DNA of 64,000 nucleotides from Adiantum capillus-veneris (GCA_014529385.2 CM043953.1:75399372-75463371), one strand, 5' to 3'. Shown: positions 40,469 through 53,311, counted from the stretch's first letter. A program made the numbers and translations. The notes: generated from the sequence alone by a model not told the origin.

Positions 40469-43020
40469 ACATGACCATTCCTTTGCTCATCTTTTTTATC
40501 GACGCCTCGCTTTCACGCAGTAAGTTTAGAGTAGCAGCACATAGCGAAGCGAAGGGCTCTCTCCAGATGCAATCACCTACGCATGCACATTTTTTTATCG
40601 ACGCCTTGCTTTTCACGCAGTGAGTTTAGAGCAGTGTGGACTCTTGGAATGCACTGATTGCAGCAGGGCAGAAAGCTGTACTCCAACTACAATCACCTAT
40701 GCAGCATGGTGAAGGCATGTGGGGCTCTACACATGCATCTTGAAGGCATATGGTTCTACGCAAGGTGCTTATATTGGCACAGAAATTCACAATTATATTG
40801 TTATTCAGAGGCTGTTGAAAAAAGAAGCCATGCTTGGCTTTGTCTTTGTCGATATGTGTGCCACTCAGCAGATGCAAAGCGAGGGTCTCTCTCCAGATGC
40901 AATCACCTATGCAAGATGTTGAAGGCATGTGGCTCTACGCATGTCATATGGCACATGATCGTTCCTTTGCTCATCTTTTTTATCAACGCCTTGCTTTCAC
41001 GCAGTGATTTTAGAGCAGCGGCACATAGCGAAGCGAAGGGCTCTCTCCATATGCAATCACCTACTGCCTTGGTCAATATGTATGTCAAATGTGATGCGCT
41101 TGAGAAAGCACAAACAGTGCTTGAGGAGATCCTTGTCCGGAATGCCACCACTTCCAATGAATGCAATGATTCCGGAATGTGCACAACGAGAGATGGGTGA
41201 GCGTCCATGTGACTGTCCTCTTTTTTAACATTTGTCAGCTATGTGGGCACTCTCTTGGTCGATATGTATGCCAAATGTGGTGCGCTCGAGAGAGCACAAA
41301 AATTGCTTCAGGAGCTTCCTATCTGGAATGTCATCATTGATTGCGGGATGTGCGCAAGAAGAGCAGGGCCAGAAGGCTCTTGGCTGTCTTCACTAGATGC
41401 AAAGCAAGGGCCTCTCTCAAGATGCAATCACATAAGCGTGCATCTTTAATGCATGTGGCTACACGCAAGATGCTGATATGGGCTTAAAAATTAACTCTGA
41501 AACTGCTGCAAAAAAAATTCGCAATACCTTGGTTGATATGTATGCCAAATGTGTTGCAGGATGTCGTCTTTTGGAACACACTGATTGCACGATATGCCCG
41601 ACAAGGGCCAGGCCAGGAAGCTTTGGGTTGTTTTCAACAGGTGCTTGAGGAGCTTACTATTCGAAAAGACGTTAACTGATTGTGAGATATGCACAATAGG
41701 AGCAGGGACAGAAACCTCTAGGCTATTTTCAGCGGATGCAAAGCGAGAGCCTTTGTCCAGATGCAATCACCTACACGTGCATCTTGAAGGCATGTGGCTC
41801 TATGCAAGATGTTAAGATGGGCTTAAAAATTCACTTTGGTATTGTTAGTCAGGGGCTGTTGCAAAAAATTACGTGTTTGGCAATGCTTAGGTCGATATGT
41901 ATGCCAAATGTGGTGCGGGATGTCGTCTTTTGGAATGCACGAATTGTTGGATATGCCCAGCAAGGAAGCTCTGGGATGTTTTCGACAGGTGCTACAGGAG
42001 CTTACTACTCGGAACCACATGAAAACTTATTGCATGACACACACAACAAGAGCAGGGACAGAAATCTCTAGGCTGTTTTCAACGGATGCAAAGTGAGGAC
42101 CTCTGTCCAGATGCAATCACCTATGCGTGCATCTTGAAGGTATGTGGTTGCACACAGACGCTGATATGGGTACAAAACTTCACAGTAAGTCAGAGACTGT
42201 TGAAAAAAGTGGTCATGCTTGGCACTATCTTGCTCGATATGCATGCCAAATATGGTGCGCTTGGAAAAACACAAAAATTCACATCAGTTTTAGAGGTATC
42301 GTGTGGCAAGGAAGCACTATCTTGCTCGATATGCATGGCAAATATGGTGCGCTTGAGAAAGCATAAAAAGTGCTTGAGGAGCTTGCTGTCCGGAATGTCG
42401 GCTCTTGTAAGGCACTGATTGTGGGAATATATTGTTATTCAGAGGCTGTTGAAAAAATATGTTGTGATTGGCACTGTCTTGGTTGATATGTATGTCAAAG
42501 GTGGTGTGCTTGAGAAAGCACAAAAAATGCAGGAGGAGCTTCCTATCCGGAATGTCACCTCCTCCAAGGACTGCACTAATTGCGGGATTGCGCAACAAGA
42601 GCAGGTCCAGAACTCTCAAAGTCCAATTACCTACACAAGCATTTTGAAGGCATGTCGCTCTACGCAAGATGCTGATATGGGCACAAAAATTACATTGTCA
42701 AAAATTACATGTTCTTGGTCAATATGTATGCCTAATGTTGTGCACTTGAGAAAGCAAAAGAATTGCTTCAGGAGCTTTGTGTTTGGAATGTCAGCACTGA
42801 TCGTGGGAAGTGCGCAATGAAAGCTGGGCTCGAAAGCTCTAGGGTGTTTTCAGCAAATGCAAAGTGAGTGCCTCACACACAACAGGAGCAGGGTCAGAAA
42901 GCTCTCGGCTGTTTTCAGCGGACTCCAAGCGACGGCCTATCTCCAACTGCAATCACATATGCATGCATCTTGAAGGCATGTGGCTATACGCAAGATGCCA
43001 ATTGGGCAACGAAGCACTCT
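40469..43020 (+). pseudogene. Scrambled pentatricopeptide-repeat (PPR) gene fragments
   Basis: At least eight decayed PLS-class PPR units on the plus strand. Recurrent phrases include SPDAITYACILKACGS, GTKIH..VIQRLLKK, LVDMYAKCGALEKAQ and LEELPIRNV, which match organellar RNA-editing/processing PPR proteins of seed-free plants. The anchor 'CCAGATGCAATCACCTA' or close variants recurs near 40560, 40893, 41050, 41416, 41758 and 42108. Units are out of order, in different frames and with stops. A ~100-bp block (40469-40567) is repeated at 40943-41045. There is no start or transit peptide. It lies entirely inside the 16-kb transposon, so capture is inferred. Confidence 0.75.
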
Positions 43021-43219
43021 AGTTTTCCCTTCGTATTCTAGTATGGGTGAAACTCCTCAGTTTTGATAATGTATAATGACAAATAACAACCTTTCAAATA
43101 GCGAAGAAATAACCTTTAAAAAAAGCGCAGACCTGCAGCCGATAATAAGCGAATAGACACAGTGGATAATACCCGCTCTGAGGGAGGGGAGAGATGCCGC
43201 TTGCTACACTGCCACTGAG

Positions 43220-43453
43220 ATGGCACTGCAGTTGGGAGCTCTTCTCGTGCAGATGTCGAAAGCCCTGCCTCCCCATTTCAAGGAGACTCGATACATTAGT
43301 TCGAGCAGTGAAGCTTTGAGAGGGGAATCAAAGGCCTACTTGATCGGCTTTGGAAGGAAGACACACACACAAGGAAGCGTGAACTTACGCGAGGAGCTGG
43401 AGATGCTTGAGCTGTTGATGTCGGAATTTCCCAAACGCAGACAGTGCTCGTAA
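43220..43453 (+). pseudogene. Short hypothetical frame after the PPR cluster
   Basis: A 77-codon frame (MALQLGALLVQMSKALPPHF..LREELEMLELLMSEFP) with an amphipathic C-terminal helix. No family is recognised. It may be the linker or an exon of the captured gene, or chance. Confidence 0.25.
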
Positions 43454-43504
43454 AAAAACCTAGCTTTACAAATTTACCACTTAATCACTTCAAGTTAAGC
43501 AAAA

Positions 43505-43572
43505 GCGGGTTTGAACCCTGGTGGCCAGGTGGGGAGAGGACATGCATGCTCTAACCATCAGGTCAGGCCCTC
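43505..43572 (-). ncRNA. tRNA-like sequence (possible SINE head)
   Basis: On the minus strand, CTGATGGTTAGAGCATG resembles a Pol III A box and GGTTCAAACCC fits the B box (GGTTCRANNCC). Spacing is about 35-40 bp, and the start is GGGCCTGACC. The T-arm can only form about three pairs and the acceptor stem is poor, so this is not a functional tRNA. A tRNA-derived SINE head or tRNA relic is the better reading. Confidence 0.4.
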
Positions 43573-43612
43573 CGGCAATGTGTAGAGGATCCTAGGCAAC
43601 TATGTGGCGATG

Positions 43613-43732
<120 letters not shown>

Positions 43733-44579
43733 ACTAAGAAACCAATATGTGCACACATAGTGCATAGAAAAGACCAGAGACCAAGTCACCTTATTTCCCA
43801 ATATGTTGCAGCTTTTACGCCGCTAGGCATGTGTGAAGCATAATAACCATTTAAAAAATGGGTTTCTCAAAATGTAGAGAAAATATTGGCCGCTAATGTT
43901 TTGCGAAAAGGAACTCGAATGTGGTCAAGTAGGTTCTCTTGACATTTCTTTGTAACTGCTGCTTGCACATAGAAACCCAACCATGGTACCATGGCAAGAG
44001 CGCCCATTTTTTATCTTCTTCACCTTAAATTATTCAAGGGTAAGTAGATCCTCGATTAACCCCAAAGGATCAAACAGGAAACTCCCCGGATAGTTTATGC
44101 CACCCTGAAATAAGATTCCTAATGTCTCTAGTGTCTCAATACCACACTACCTTGTATATTCAGGTCCTACCATAAGAAGGAATTGGCACACAACAATCAC
44201 CAAAATGCCTTGTCCTTCGGAAATGAACACCATATCAATACTAAAAAAAACAATTAGCAGGGCATGTCCGCAACAGAGGCCTGTGCAACTCAATTGTCAC
44301 GCCTCTCCTCTTGGCCTTACACTCGCCACCTACGCACACCTGTGCACTCCTTTGCTACCGCATCTTGGCTCTTGCAGCCACCTGCGTCCCTCCTGCTATT
44401 CAACTGCATCTTTCGTGATTCGGCAAAATAAATCTTTTCTAAAATGTGTGCAACATACCTGCAAGCATTTCTCCCTCTCTCTCACACCATTTTCCTCTTG
44501 AATAAAAGGTCTTGAGTTCAACTCTCCTCGTCAAATAGATCTTTGAGATCTCTAGGGATAGTTTCCTACGACATTAAAA

Positions 44580-44597
44580 TACTCTTCTTCTTCTTCT

Positions 44598-44651
<54 letters not shown>

Positions 44652-44712
44652 GACTTTGTCATTTCTACATTTCAACTAGCATAATAAATACCAGCTTTAA
44701 CATTATGCATAC

Positions 44713-44769
<57 letters not shown>
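44580..44769. repeat. (CTT)n/(CT)n microsatellite cluster
   Basis: CT runs at about 44602-44647 and 44711-44769, preceded by a short CTT tract, separated by about 60 bp of unique sequence. Confidence 0.95.
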
Positions 44770-45187
44770 GCCAATGTGTGGCAGGACAGAGAGGAATTAG
44801 GATGTATTCTTGTTCTTCAATGATTGACATTTTGTTGATAACTACACTTTATGTGTTATCTTTGTGGACATAATCGCTTGTTTTGTGAGGTAATATGTGA
44901 CAAATTACATGCTAACCACTCAAAATGCATCTCAATTGTCAAAAAGAAATAAAAATTAGAAAGGCTTGATCAATCCGATCAAAATAGATACATGGGTACT
45001 TTGGGAATTTTAAAAATTTGAAGGCTATTTTGGGAATTTGACAAATTAGAGGGGTTTGAGCTTGGCTACGAGGAAATTTACATAAGTTTTAGTGTAATTA
45101 CCGAAAAAAACTTCTAATTTTGACCAAGAAAATGAGAGAATTTCAAGTTTGCCCTTACTTTCACCACACCATGAAAGTATTCATCGA

Positions 45188-45189
45188 TG

Positions 45190-45237
<48 letters not shown>

Positions 45238-45330
45238 CTTACAAATGTATTTAAGGTGGCTCAGGTAGTTGAATGTAGCCCCAATGTAGCCACCCTCCCT
45301 CCCTCCCCCCCCCCCCCCCCCATCCCCCCC
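45188..45330. repeat. (CA)n-(GA)n and C-rich tracts
   Basis: CA repeats at 45189-45217 run into GA repeats to about 45236. A C-homopolymer lies at about 45306-45320. Confidence 0.9.
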
Positions 45331-47860
45331 ATTAGGAATAATATGAACCCTCTAGGGGCCCTTTGGGATTAAGGTTAATTAGAGGCCAGCCAATAGGAAG
45401 AGGGTGGTGGACACACTCTATACCCTCAAAAAAGTAGGGGGACAAGGTAGCCTTACACCTCTTAATGGCCTCTTACCTAATGAGAAGGTAAGGGAGGTGG
45501 CTAGGGGAAAGGGAGGGGGGGGGGGGACCACTTTGACCTTTTTTCCCCCACTTTTTGGCTCGGATTTAAAAATACACTAAAAATTTCAAATTTTCAAATT
45601 TCAAGTTTTCCCTCCTTAAAAGGTCCCCTAACCTATTTCATGGTCAAAAAAGTATTTTTGACCTCCAAAAGTCAAAAACGTGCACAAAAAAATTTCAAAA
45701 AAGTAATTTTTTTCAAAAATTTTCAAAACATCATTTTCCACCCTCCAAAGTCTTTCCAAACCTATTCTATAGCTAAAAGTGATTTTCTCTCTCTACAAAC
45801 CCTTTTCCAAGCTCTCTATGGCTGCAACAACCACATGCACCCCCTATAGTCCAACATTATCTCTCTACTAGCTTTCTCCCATCTCCATTGTAGCACCAAG
45901 CAAGCTTCTTCCCCATCTCTTCCCCTTGCCCACCACATAGTTCCACACCAAGCTAGCTCCTCTCCCTTCTCTCATCTCCATTACAGCATGAAACAAGATT
46001 CTCCTCCTTCTACTTTCATTCACTCGCACTACATGGAAACCTCTACTCCCGAAGGTGGAAAAAGCATCAACTCACATGACTTGCATACCACAAGAACAAG
46101 AGGTGTGAATAGTGCATGGGCATTGCAAGGATTCATCTCCAACATAAAGATAGAATGGTGAGAAAACTATCCTTGTAGCTTACATTCAGAGCTTAAGATC
46201 ATCTCCATCTTTAATTTTATCATGCTGGAGGGAATTAACCTCTTTATGGCTTTCAATGTTTAGGCTTCACACCTCATAACATTGGGTGGTGCTATTTTGT
46301 TGATGGCTTTGGTGCGCCATCTATAGTTTTGTAGCATGTGATTGAGTCTCACAATGTAAGTAAGTTCTGTTATCTATGGAGAGTCATCAAAGATTTTTCT
46401 TATAATTTATTCTTTGTATAGTTGTCATTAGATTATTAGAATGATATCATTTTGTACTTTATAACTTTGTGCTCACATAATCTGTTGTTTAGTCACAGAG
46501 TCAACTTGTTTTGAGAGGACATGAGCAAGCAACCATGTGCAGAGATGGAAATCACCCTATTTTTGTTCCGTGAGGAACCTTTCGCTACCGTGTTAAAAGA
46601 TTTTGATAAGAATAGTAGGATTTTTGTAGAATCTTGAACCAATAGGTACTCTCTAGGAGCTCTTAGAAAAGCCATCCCTATAGTCCTACTATCTTCCCTA
46701 GTGTCATAGACACACAAATACCCGTGTATATGAATCTCTAGATGAGAAAGACAAATACTTGAGGCTGGATTCCTCTATAAATGCAATATAAATATTTCTT
46801 TTTGTTAAATGGTGTCGCACTGAGTGAGACTATTTTATTTAGATTACTGGAGTTTCATACAGATTTGAAAAATATTGTTGATTTTTTTGGATATTCTGAT
46901 TTGCCTGTAAGATTTTTGAAGTTTCAAGTCTTAATCATTCCACCATGAAGAAATTCATGCAATATTTTGATTTCAATTTAATCACTAATGGTTATTCTTA
47001 TTAAGTGGATCATAACCTTTGTCAAGATGTCCTCATTTGGAGATGTTGAATATATATCAATAGCAACATTTCAAAAGTTGAGAAAGCTAAATTCTTGCTT
47101 TCCAAAATGTTATTGTTTCCATACTATACCTATGCCAAGCTTGACTTAGAGAAATGACAACTTGAGATGGAGGTGTAGATATATAGGGGTGAATTATTAT
47201 TGATTCTTGTTTCATCATATATATTATAAAACCTTTGAGTTTCCACCTTTTTGAGTAGTGTTGACAAGTTTTTGGTATCAAACCTTCTTAAATATCCCTA
47301 TTCATTCGCTATTGGTAGCTATTTATTTGGTATTGTTAAAGATCATACCAATAGCTATCACCTTGTGAACTTAATTGTTGAATTGCGGATTTGACTTTTA
47401 CTATGTAGCTCATTTGGATAGAGAAAGTGTAAACATAAATTATAGATACATGCATTGTTAACATAGAAGATATGTATAACTCGAACCTATATAACTGCTA
47501 ATCAAGAAACCTTTGGTCGGATACTATAACAATAGGGGTCACATGTGGTTTTAAATACCAAAGAAATGGCTTAACCAAAACATTTCCAAGAACACGAGGT
47601 GAACACAAGGAAGTAAAAATTGGCTCCTTGTTTGGTTGATTTCTAGTGCTAAATGTTCTGAGTGCACAAAATTTGTGAGGCCTTTGACCTTGCGAGTTCA
47701 CTAAAGTATATGTAACATAGCACATGTGCTCAACAGAAGGGAATTTATATTCTTGTAAAGTTAAAGAAACATGTGTAGGTAAGGCCTATAAGGGCTACTT
47801 TCAATCCATTGTGGTGAACGCACATGATATAGGAAAATTTGACATAGTGAATACTCCGGA
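45331..47860. other. Non-coding sequence of the giant transposon
   Basis: AT-rich, with a G-run near 45515-45525. Only short frames without domain features are present; no gene is supported. Confidence 0.4.
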
Positions 47861-48060
47861 CATCAAACACTACAACTCTATCTCATGGCCATACATTAAA
47901 ACAAAGCCCCTATTTGTCATTTTGAAGCCCCAGAGACCCTCAACAAGAGGGACCACAACGGCACGTAGAATGCCTATCCAGGCACAAATAGGGACCAAGA
48001 TATTTCCAAGAACAGGGGATGGACACAAGGAAGTAAAAAATGGTTGATAAGCATGATACA
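47570..48060. repeat. Dispersed duplicated blocks related to the hairpin
   Basis: The block TTTCCAAGAACA..GACACAAGGAAGTAAAAA occurs at about 47584 and 48002. Text of the hairpin arm (CTATCTCATGG..TTTGTCATTTT..CTCAACAAGAGGG) occurs once at about 47878-47955 before appearing as the paired arms at 48176-48320. Confidence 0.65.
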
Positions 48061-48080
48061 AGGTTTAGGTATCTGCCATT

Positions 48081-48114
48081 TGGGGGGGGGGGGGGGGGGG
48101 GGGGGGGGAGGGGT
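48081..48114. repeat. G homopolymer
   Basis: About 27 G, one A, then four G. Length is uncertain because homopolymers assemble poorly. Confidence 0.85.
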
Positions 48115-48175
48115 TGCTATGAACACATTAAACTGCCCAGTTCTATCTCATGGACATGCATTAAAAAAAGCTTGT

Positions 48176-48320
48176 ACTTGTCATTTTAGGGGCCCAGATA
48201 CCTTCAACAAGAGGGGCAACAAGGGTGCGCAAACTGGCCATCCAAAAATTTTGGATGGCCAGTTTGCGCGCCCTTGTGGCCCCTCTTGTTGAGGGTCCCT
48301 AGGCCCCTAAAATGACAAGT
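48176..48320. repeat. Long inverted repeat (foldback), 72-bp arms, 1-bp loop
   Basis: The left arm 48176-48247 begins ACTTGTCATTTTAGGGGCC; the right arm 48249-48320 is its reverse complement with about six mismatches. The centre is GGATGGCCAGTTTGCG next to CAAAAATTTTG. A transcript would form a near-perfect hairpin of the size of plant siRNA/miRNA precursors. It could equally be a foldback or MITE-like relic. Confidence 0.9.
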
Positions 48321-49650
48321 GGCTTCCAAGGAGTACCCTCGATCAAAAATTGAAACTGAAGGAAAACAATCAGAATGAACTCCTAGACTGTGTACAAACT
48401 TTAAAATAACCAAAATTTCCTTTTAAAAAAAGTTATTGCTAAAAATTTGAAAATAGACCACCCTTAGACTTCCCACAATGATAGAAATCAAAAGGTTCAA
48501 GGAGAGGTCTGGTGTCACAAGTGCATGGTAGGAATCTAATCGAGGCTTATTCCGTCAAGATCTCTTATACTTTATTATGTCTTCTCATGTACAATCTTAC
48601 CAAACAAAAACAAACTTACACTTTAAATGACTACAAATTTTATTTAACTTATCAAACAATCTAAAATATGGTAGACCTAAAGTGCTCTTACACATCAACA
48701 AACAAAAAAGTCCAAATTTCTTCTCATTAACTTTGATAAACATACATCTGTGAACACTTTACAAGGAGTAGTGTGGTCATAGTTCTTACATCCATTCCAT
48801 GACATGGTATGCTCCTGGGGTGACCTATCACATAAAAATATCTTTGGTAGGAGTGCCCTCATGTTAGGAAAGAGTGTGTTGCTGCTGATGAAAAGTTTTT
48901 GCATTGTCCTACTAGGGATCTCTTCATGTCAACATAATGATTTTTGGTGTAGTGGGAGCCACATTGCCGCTGAGGAGAGCTTTGTGCCACCTTAAAAGCT
49001 TCATCTTATGCCAGTTCCTTGAGCCATTCTTGCAAACAACGCCACTCAACTAGCATAGCAAGAGGTCACCTTGTAACAAAAACATGTATGAATTCAACAT
49101 TTGCAAGCTATATAATGAAGACACTTGTTAAGTATATGTTGTACAAATTTGCAAGTATTTCTATCTAGCTGGGAATAAACAATATAAAAATATACATTAG
49201 GATGAGACTACCACCCCTAATAAGCATGGATTTGAAGTACCTACCTGCAAGATGTAACAAAGAAGACTGTTTTAGAGAAAAAGTGGTGACACTTGGCCTC
49301 TCTAACCTGCATCCTTTCACTATTTGTGCATAAAAGCAACCTTTGTGCCAAGCACTACAAAACAAGTAGAGGCAACACCTTAGACTTCAAAGTTTATGAT
49401 AAGAAGAACACAATCAAAAGTAAGAAGTATATTGTTACCTTGCATAAAGGGGTGTTTTATTCAAATATGTGATGCTATTGGCAAGATATTGAAGAATCGT
49501 CAACATTCATCTCACCGATGGTACGACGTTCTTGGGATGACCTCTGCTCACCTTAACGTGAGGCCTTCGATGCAAACGTTGCGAACAAGCAAATATATAT
49601 GCATACGATTTGTGATGTCCTTGAGCACCATGGTAGTTGTTGCATGAGGA
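48321..49650. other. Non-coding sequence, nothing recognised
   Basis: Only scattered short ORFs; no domain, repeat or structural signal that I can support. Confidence 0.35.
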
Positions 49651-49715
49651 AGCAAAGGATGAAAAGAGAGAGGGGGGAGGGAGAGAGAGGGGAACATGGG
49701 AGAAGACAAGGGGGT

Positions 49716-49755
<40 letters not shown>

Positions 49756-49905
49756 GAAGGAGGAGAGAAGGGGGCAGGGAGGGAGAGGGAGGAACATGGG
49801 AGGAGAGAAGGGGACAGTGGGAGAGAGGGAGAGAGGGGAGGAGGAGGAGAGAAGGGGCAGGGAGGGAGAGGAGAGGGAGAAAGGAGGGAGGAGGAAGAGA
49901 GAAGA
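49651..49905. repeat. Purine-rich (GA/GGA) tract
   Basis: About 250 bp almost exclusively G and A on the plus strand, with an (AG)n core at 49717-49751. It is followed by T-runs. The open frames across it (Arg/Glu/Gly-rich) are compositional artefacts. Confidence 0.9.
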
Positions 49906-50322
49906 AAGATTTTTTTTTTTAGGGGAGTTTTTTTTTTTTGAAAAATTGGACTTTTAGTGCTTGTAAGTTTAAAACAATGTCAAAAAATACTTTTTTGATA
50001 TGGATATATGGTGGGGGGGAGTTTTAAGTCAAAAATAAGTAAAAATAACTTTTTTTTTAAAAAGTCAAGTTTTGGCTCTTAGTGATCCACGTTTTTGATG
50101 ATGTGGCCACACCTCTTTACTCCCTTCACTTTCAAAAAGCTAGAGAGAGAAGGTGACCTCCTAGGTCCACATCCTACATGTGTCTAAAAAAAAGGCTAGA
50201 AAAGCCTACTCAAAACTAGCTTCTTGAATGCCCTTGTCCCCTTAACCCTACACACCATTAGCCTTAATCCCTAAAAATTAGGATTCCTTACAAGGCCCAT
50301 GCAAGGTTCATATTTCTCCTAA

Positions 50323-50435
50323 TGCCCCCCCCCCCTTATGTGTATGGTATGAGTATGAAATAATGAGAAGCTACCCCTATTGTATACGCTTATGTACAAA
50401 ATCTAAAAACCCCCCTATTGTACACTCACGTGGTA
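50323..50435 (+). repeat. Right subterminal repeats of the giant transposon
   Basis: Three copies of the same motif type as at the left end: C-run followed by CTTATGTGTATGGTAT (about 50325), ACCCCTATTGTATACGC (about 50373) and CCCCCTATTGTACACTC (50411). They are in direct rather than inverted orientation relative to the left copies. Confidence 0.55.
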
Positions 50436-50451
50436 CCGTACGAAAAAACAC

Positions 50452-50466
50452 AGTGAATCCCCCGAG
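50452..50466 (-). repeat. Right terminal inverted repeat
   Basis: The reverse complement, CTCGGGGGATTCACT, matches the left TIR at 13 of 15 positions. Confidence 0.6.
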
Positions 50467-50474
50467 ATCGGCAT
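50467..50474. repeat. 8-bp target duplication (right)
   Basis: ATCGGCAT, compared with GTTGGCAT at 34386-34393. Confidence 0.55.
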
Positions 50475-51428
50475 AAGATACACACCAACCATAATTGAAT
50501 CAGAAGAGAAGGCTTTGGTGCCTATGCATGCATATTATGAATATCCCAATGGATATGCAGAAAATCGTGCCTATTATCCACCGGAAGAACCCTCAACACC
50601 AGAACCATGGAGCATGATAGGGGATGCAGGACCACCAATAGCTGCACAGGCAGCAGGAGAAGGAAGATATATCTTGGATGAACGAACATTATTGTTCATA
50701 GCCAACGGAGGCATGGGCAGACAGAGACATGCATACCAACCAAGAGGAGCTCAAGGAGCACCTCAACATCCTAAAGGACCCTGCTACAAGTGTGGTGAAG
50801 ACCATTGGCTAAGAGACTGTCCTCATGATGAAATCAATAGAGTCAACACATATTGCACCGAGTGTGGAGTTATTTGATTCCTGATCGCCCTAAGAACCCA
50901 AGCAAAGGAGCAAAAACTACCTTGAACATGCTAGAAGCAGTTCCTTCCAGTGGAGGGTCAGAAAACGAAATAATAATACCTATTCAGGCAGTGACAAGAG
51001 CCCAAGCTCAAGGAATGATGAACGAACCCATAATTGAGGAGGCAAAAACCGATGCCCCAAGTTCAGAAACGAAAAATCAGAGAAGCACTTGGAAAGCTAG
51101 AAAGGCACGTATGAAAGCCAGGAAAGAACGAGAACAAACGGCTCTATCCGAGGAGTTAAAACACACCAAGGATAGATTAGAGCGGTTAGAGGATCTAGCT
51201 AGCCTAAGCTCACACACTGCAGCAACCATAGCACCCAAGGAAATAGCAGAACCTAAAAGTGTAGGATCAGGAGGATCAGTGCTGGCAAACACGATAAATG
51301 AGCAGCTAGATGCACTTCTAAAAGCTTACGAAGCCAGACTCAAAAAGAACCAAACCCAAGAGCAAAGATGGATGACTTATCCATATGCTGAAATAGAAAA
51401 CAGAGGTTGGAAATGTGTAGAAAGATGA
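50467..51428 (+). pseudogene. Element E Gag, 3' portion with zinc knuckle
   Basis: Open from 50467 (no Met needed). It is a Tyr/Pro-rich stretch (..HAYYEYPNGYAENRAYY..), then a zinc knuckle CYKCGEDHWLRDC (C-x2-C-x3-H-x4-C) followed by a second Cys pair (YCTECG). A frameshift near 50870 moves to the frame 50853-51428, which has a strongly charged coiled-coil-like segment (residues about 75-120). It is the continuation of the gag interrupted at 34394. Confidence 0.75.
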
Positions 51429-52500
51429 TTGAAACAACTCAATCTTTGATAGAAAGCCCGCTTGGTAAACCTGCAAATTGGCATGAAGTATCAGCTCCAA
51501 CCCCTATCAAACCAGCTTTAGAGGAACAAGTAGAAACGAAGGAAAGACTCACGAATGCTTATGAGTCTAGGGGAGAGCCTATCATAGTGTCAAATACAAC
51601 AGATGAGGCAAGTGACGGGTTCCAACCTAAAACATTGGTAGAAATGGGTAAGGACTGTAACGGTCTAGATGATCTGTGGAGACAAATCGGTGAGGCCAAC
51701 GAAGCTAACAGGGTGAGTTACCACATGAATAGCACGAGGAAAGAGAAAAATGAGATCTTACCTCCCATTAAAGAATTTGAGGCAAGATCACAAATGAACT
51801 TTGATATACATTCAAAAGGGGGAGACCAGGGATCAATTAGTTCGGGGCACAGCCAACCATACTCGCTGAAAACTCTACCCTCTTACCTAGGAGAGTATGA
51901 AGCCAAGTCAGAGGTGAGAGCAATCCCATCTCAAAGACTTTCTTCTAACAAAGTGATGGATTCACAAGGGTTGATTGAGTTATTGTCCACCCCGGTGGCA
52001 TGCACAATCACATTAGCCGAACTCCTAAGGTTACGACCAAACATGTGGATCACAATAGGCAAATGCCTAGAAAAATTTGGAGTGAAAGACCCCACCTCAA
52101 AGCTTCAGGAAGGGATCAGAGAATTGGACAAGCCTCAACTAAATACTAGGCCAGTACCTTTAAACAAGGTTGGAGAGTATTGCGAGGGAGAAGATGGAAA
52201 CACCATGCTACCAGTAGAATTCCAAGGAGTAGTTTCCAAAGCTATTCTTGACAGTCGAGCAGGAGTCGCTATCGCCACCAAGGAAATCTAGAAAAAATGG
52301 GGAAAACCAGCCTTGAGAGCTACTAGAATGAAATTGCAATTGGCATATGGGTTCATGGAGAAGCCTCCAGGACTCTTAGAAAAAGTGATTGTCACCTCGT
52401 GTAGAATCGAGTATGAGCATACATTTGCAATAGTCGATTTCGACAAAAAGAACAATTACGAGATCATCTTGGGAAGACCATTCATGAGATAATTAAAGAT
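51407..52500 (+). pseudogene. Element E protease region
   Basis: The frame 51407-52291 holds a long linker and ends with the retropepsin N-terminal half (VVSKAILDSRAGVAIATKEI; active-site box D-S-R-A at 52250-52261 where D-S/T-G-A is canonical). A TAG follows. The same frame continues with ..LQLAYGFMEKPPG.. and the second-half motif IILGRPFMR before a TAA near 52491. Replacement of the invariant Gly by Arg should abolish activity. Confidence 0.82.
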
Positions 52501-53311
52501 GGTCCAGGATTGGGGTTACGACCACATATACCTCAGACATGGCGAGACAACAACCAAAATACACCTAAAAGACCATAGTTACAAGGATATGAACCAGACA
52601 CCAGTGGAAGAGTTTGATTCAGCTACATTAGCAGGATCGGAACTCCCAGCATGGTTAGGGAAACAAAAAGATCTATGGATGTGCGGAGCTTCACATTGTG
52701 GGAGCTTAAAAAGAGAGTAATGCACCTTAGAAAGAGCGATTGAGGACAAGGATCATATTCCGGAACCTTTTCTTGAAGATTCCTTGGAACCTCTGGAATG
52801 GGAACACATACTAGCAACCTTGGATGTCTGTACCATTACAGATAGTCCAACAACAAAATTTTGCGATAAGGATGGCTATGATGTGCTACCCTATTACATG
52901 GTAAGCATTATACCAAGAGGAGATGAGATGGTAGAACCACCAGAACAAGAAGAGTTTTATAACTCCTCTGAGCATCTGGAGGTAAATAATGATGCAGATA
53001 ATGAGTGTTCAGATAGCACAAGCGAGCGTGGGGAGAAAACAGAGAATATCAAGTTTTATGATTTTGCTAATCAGCACCCTAGACGCCAGGAACGCTATAG
53101 GAGAAAACAAGCAGAAAACAAAGCAAGAGGGAACCTGATGCCCAGGATAAAAGATAAAACTCACTATCTAATGCTTGTCAAAGCAAAGGATTGTGTTAAA
53201 GATCAAATATCAGGAAGATTCTCAAAAGTTCGAAGGGAAGGAACGCGAGAGGAAATAAGACAAGTACGAAAAGCTAAAACACAAACAAAATCACAAAAAA
53301 CTCAAAAATAA
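52499..53311 (+). pseudogene. Element E protease-RT linker
   Basis: Frames 52499-52720 and 52784-53311 are hydrophilic, with acidic (..EPPEQEEFYNSSEH..) and very basic (..RREGTREEIRQVRKAK..) segments. A near-identical start (KDHSYKD..EEFD) occurs in gypsy-5 at 20560, which helps align the two elements. There are no catalytic motifs. Confidence 0.7.

Noticed and set aside
43505-43572. Functional tRNA gene
   Set aside because: A and B boxes are present but the cloverleaf stems do not pair properly, so I list it only as a tRNA-like relic.
46493-47725. Possible host genes in the giant transposon's right part
   Set aside because: Only short frames without motifs or splice-consistent continuity; treated as non-coding.
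49507-49957. Gly/Arg/Glu-rich frames
   Set aside because: They arise from a purine-rich low-complexity tract; no domain, start context or conservation is visible.
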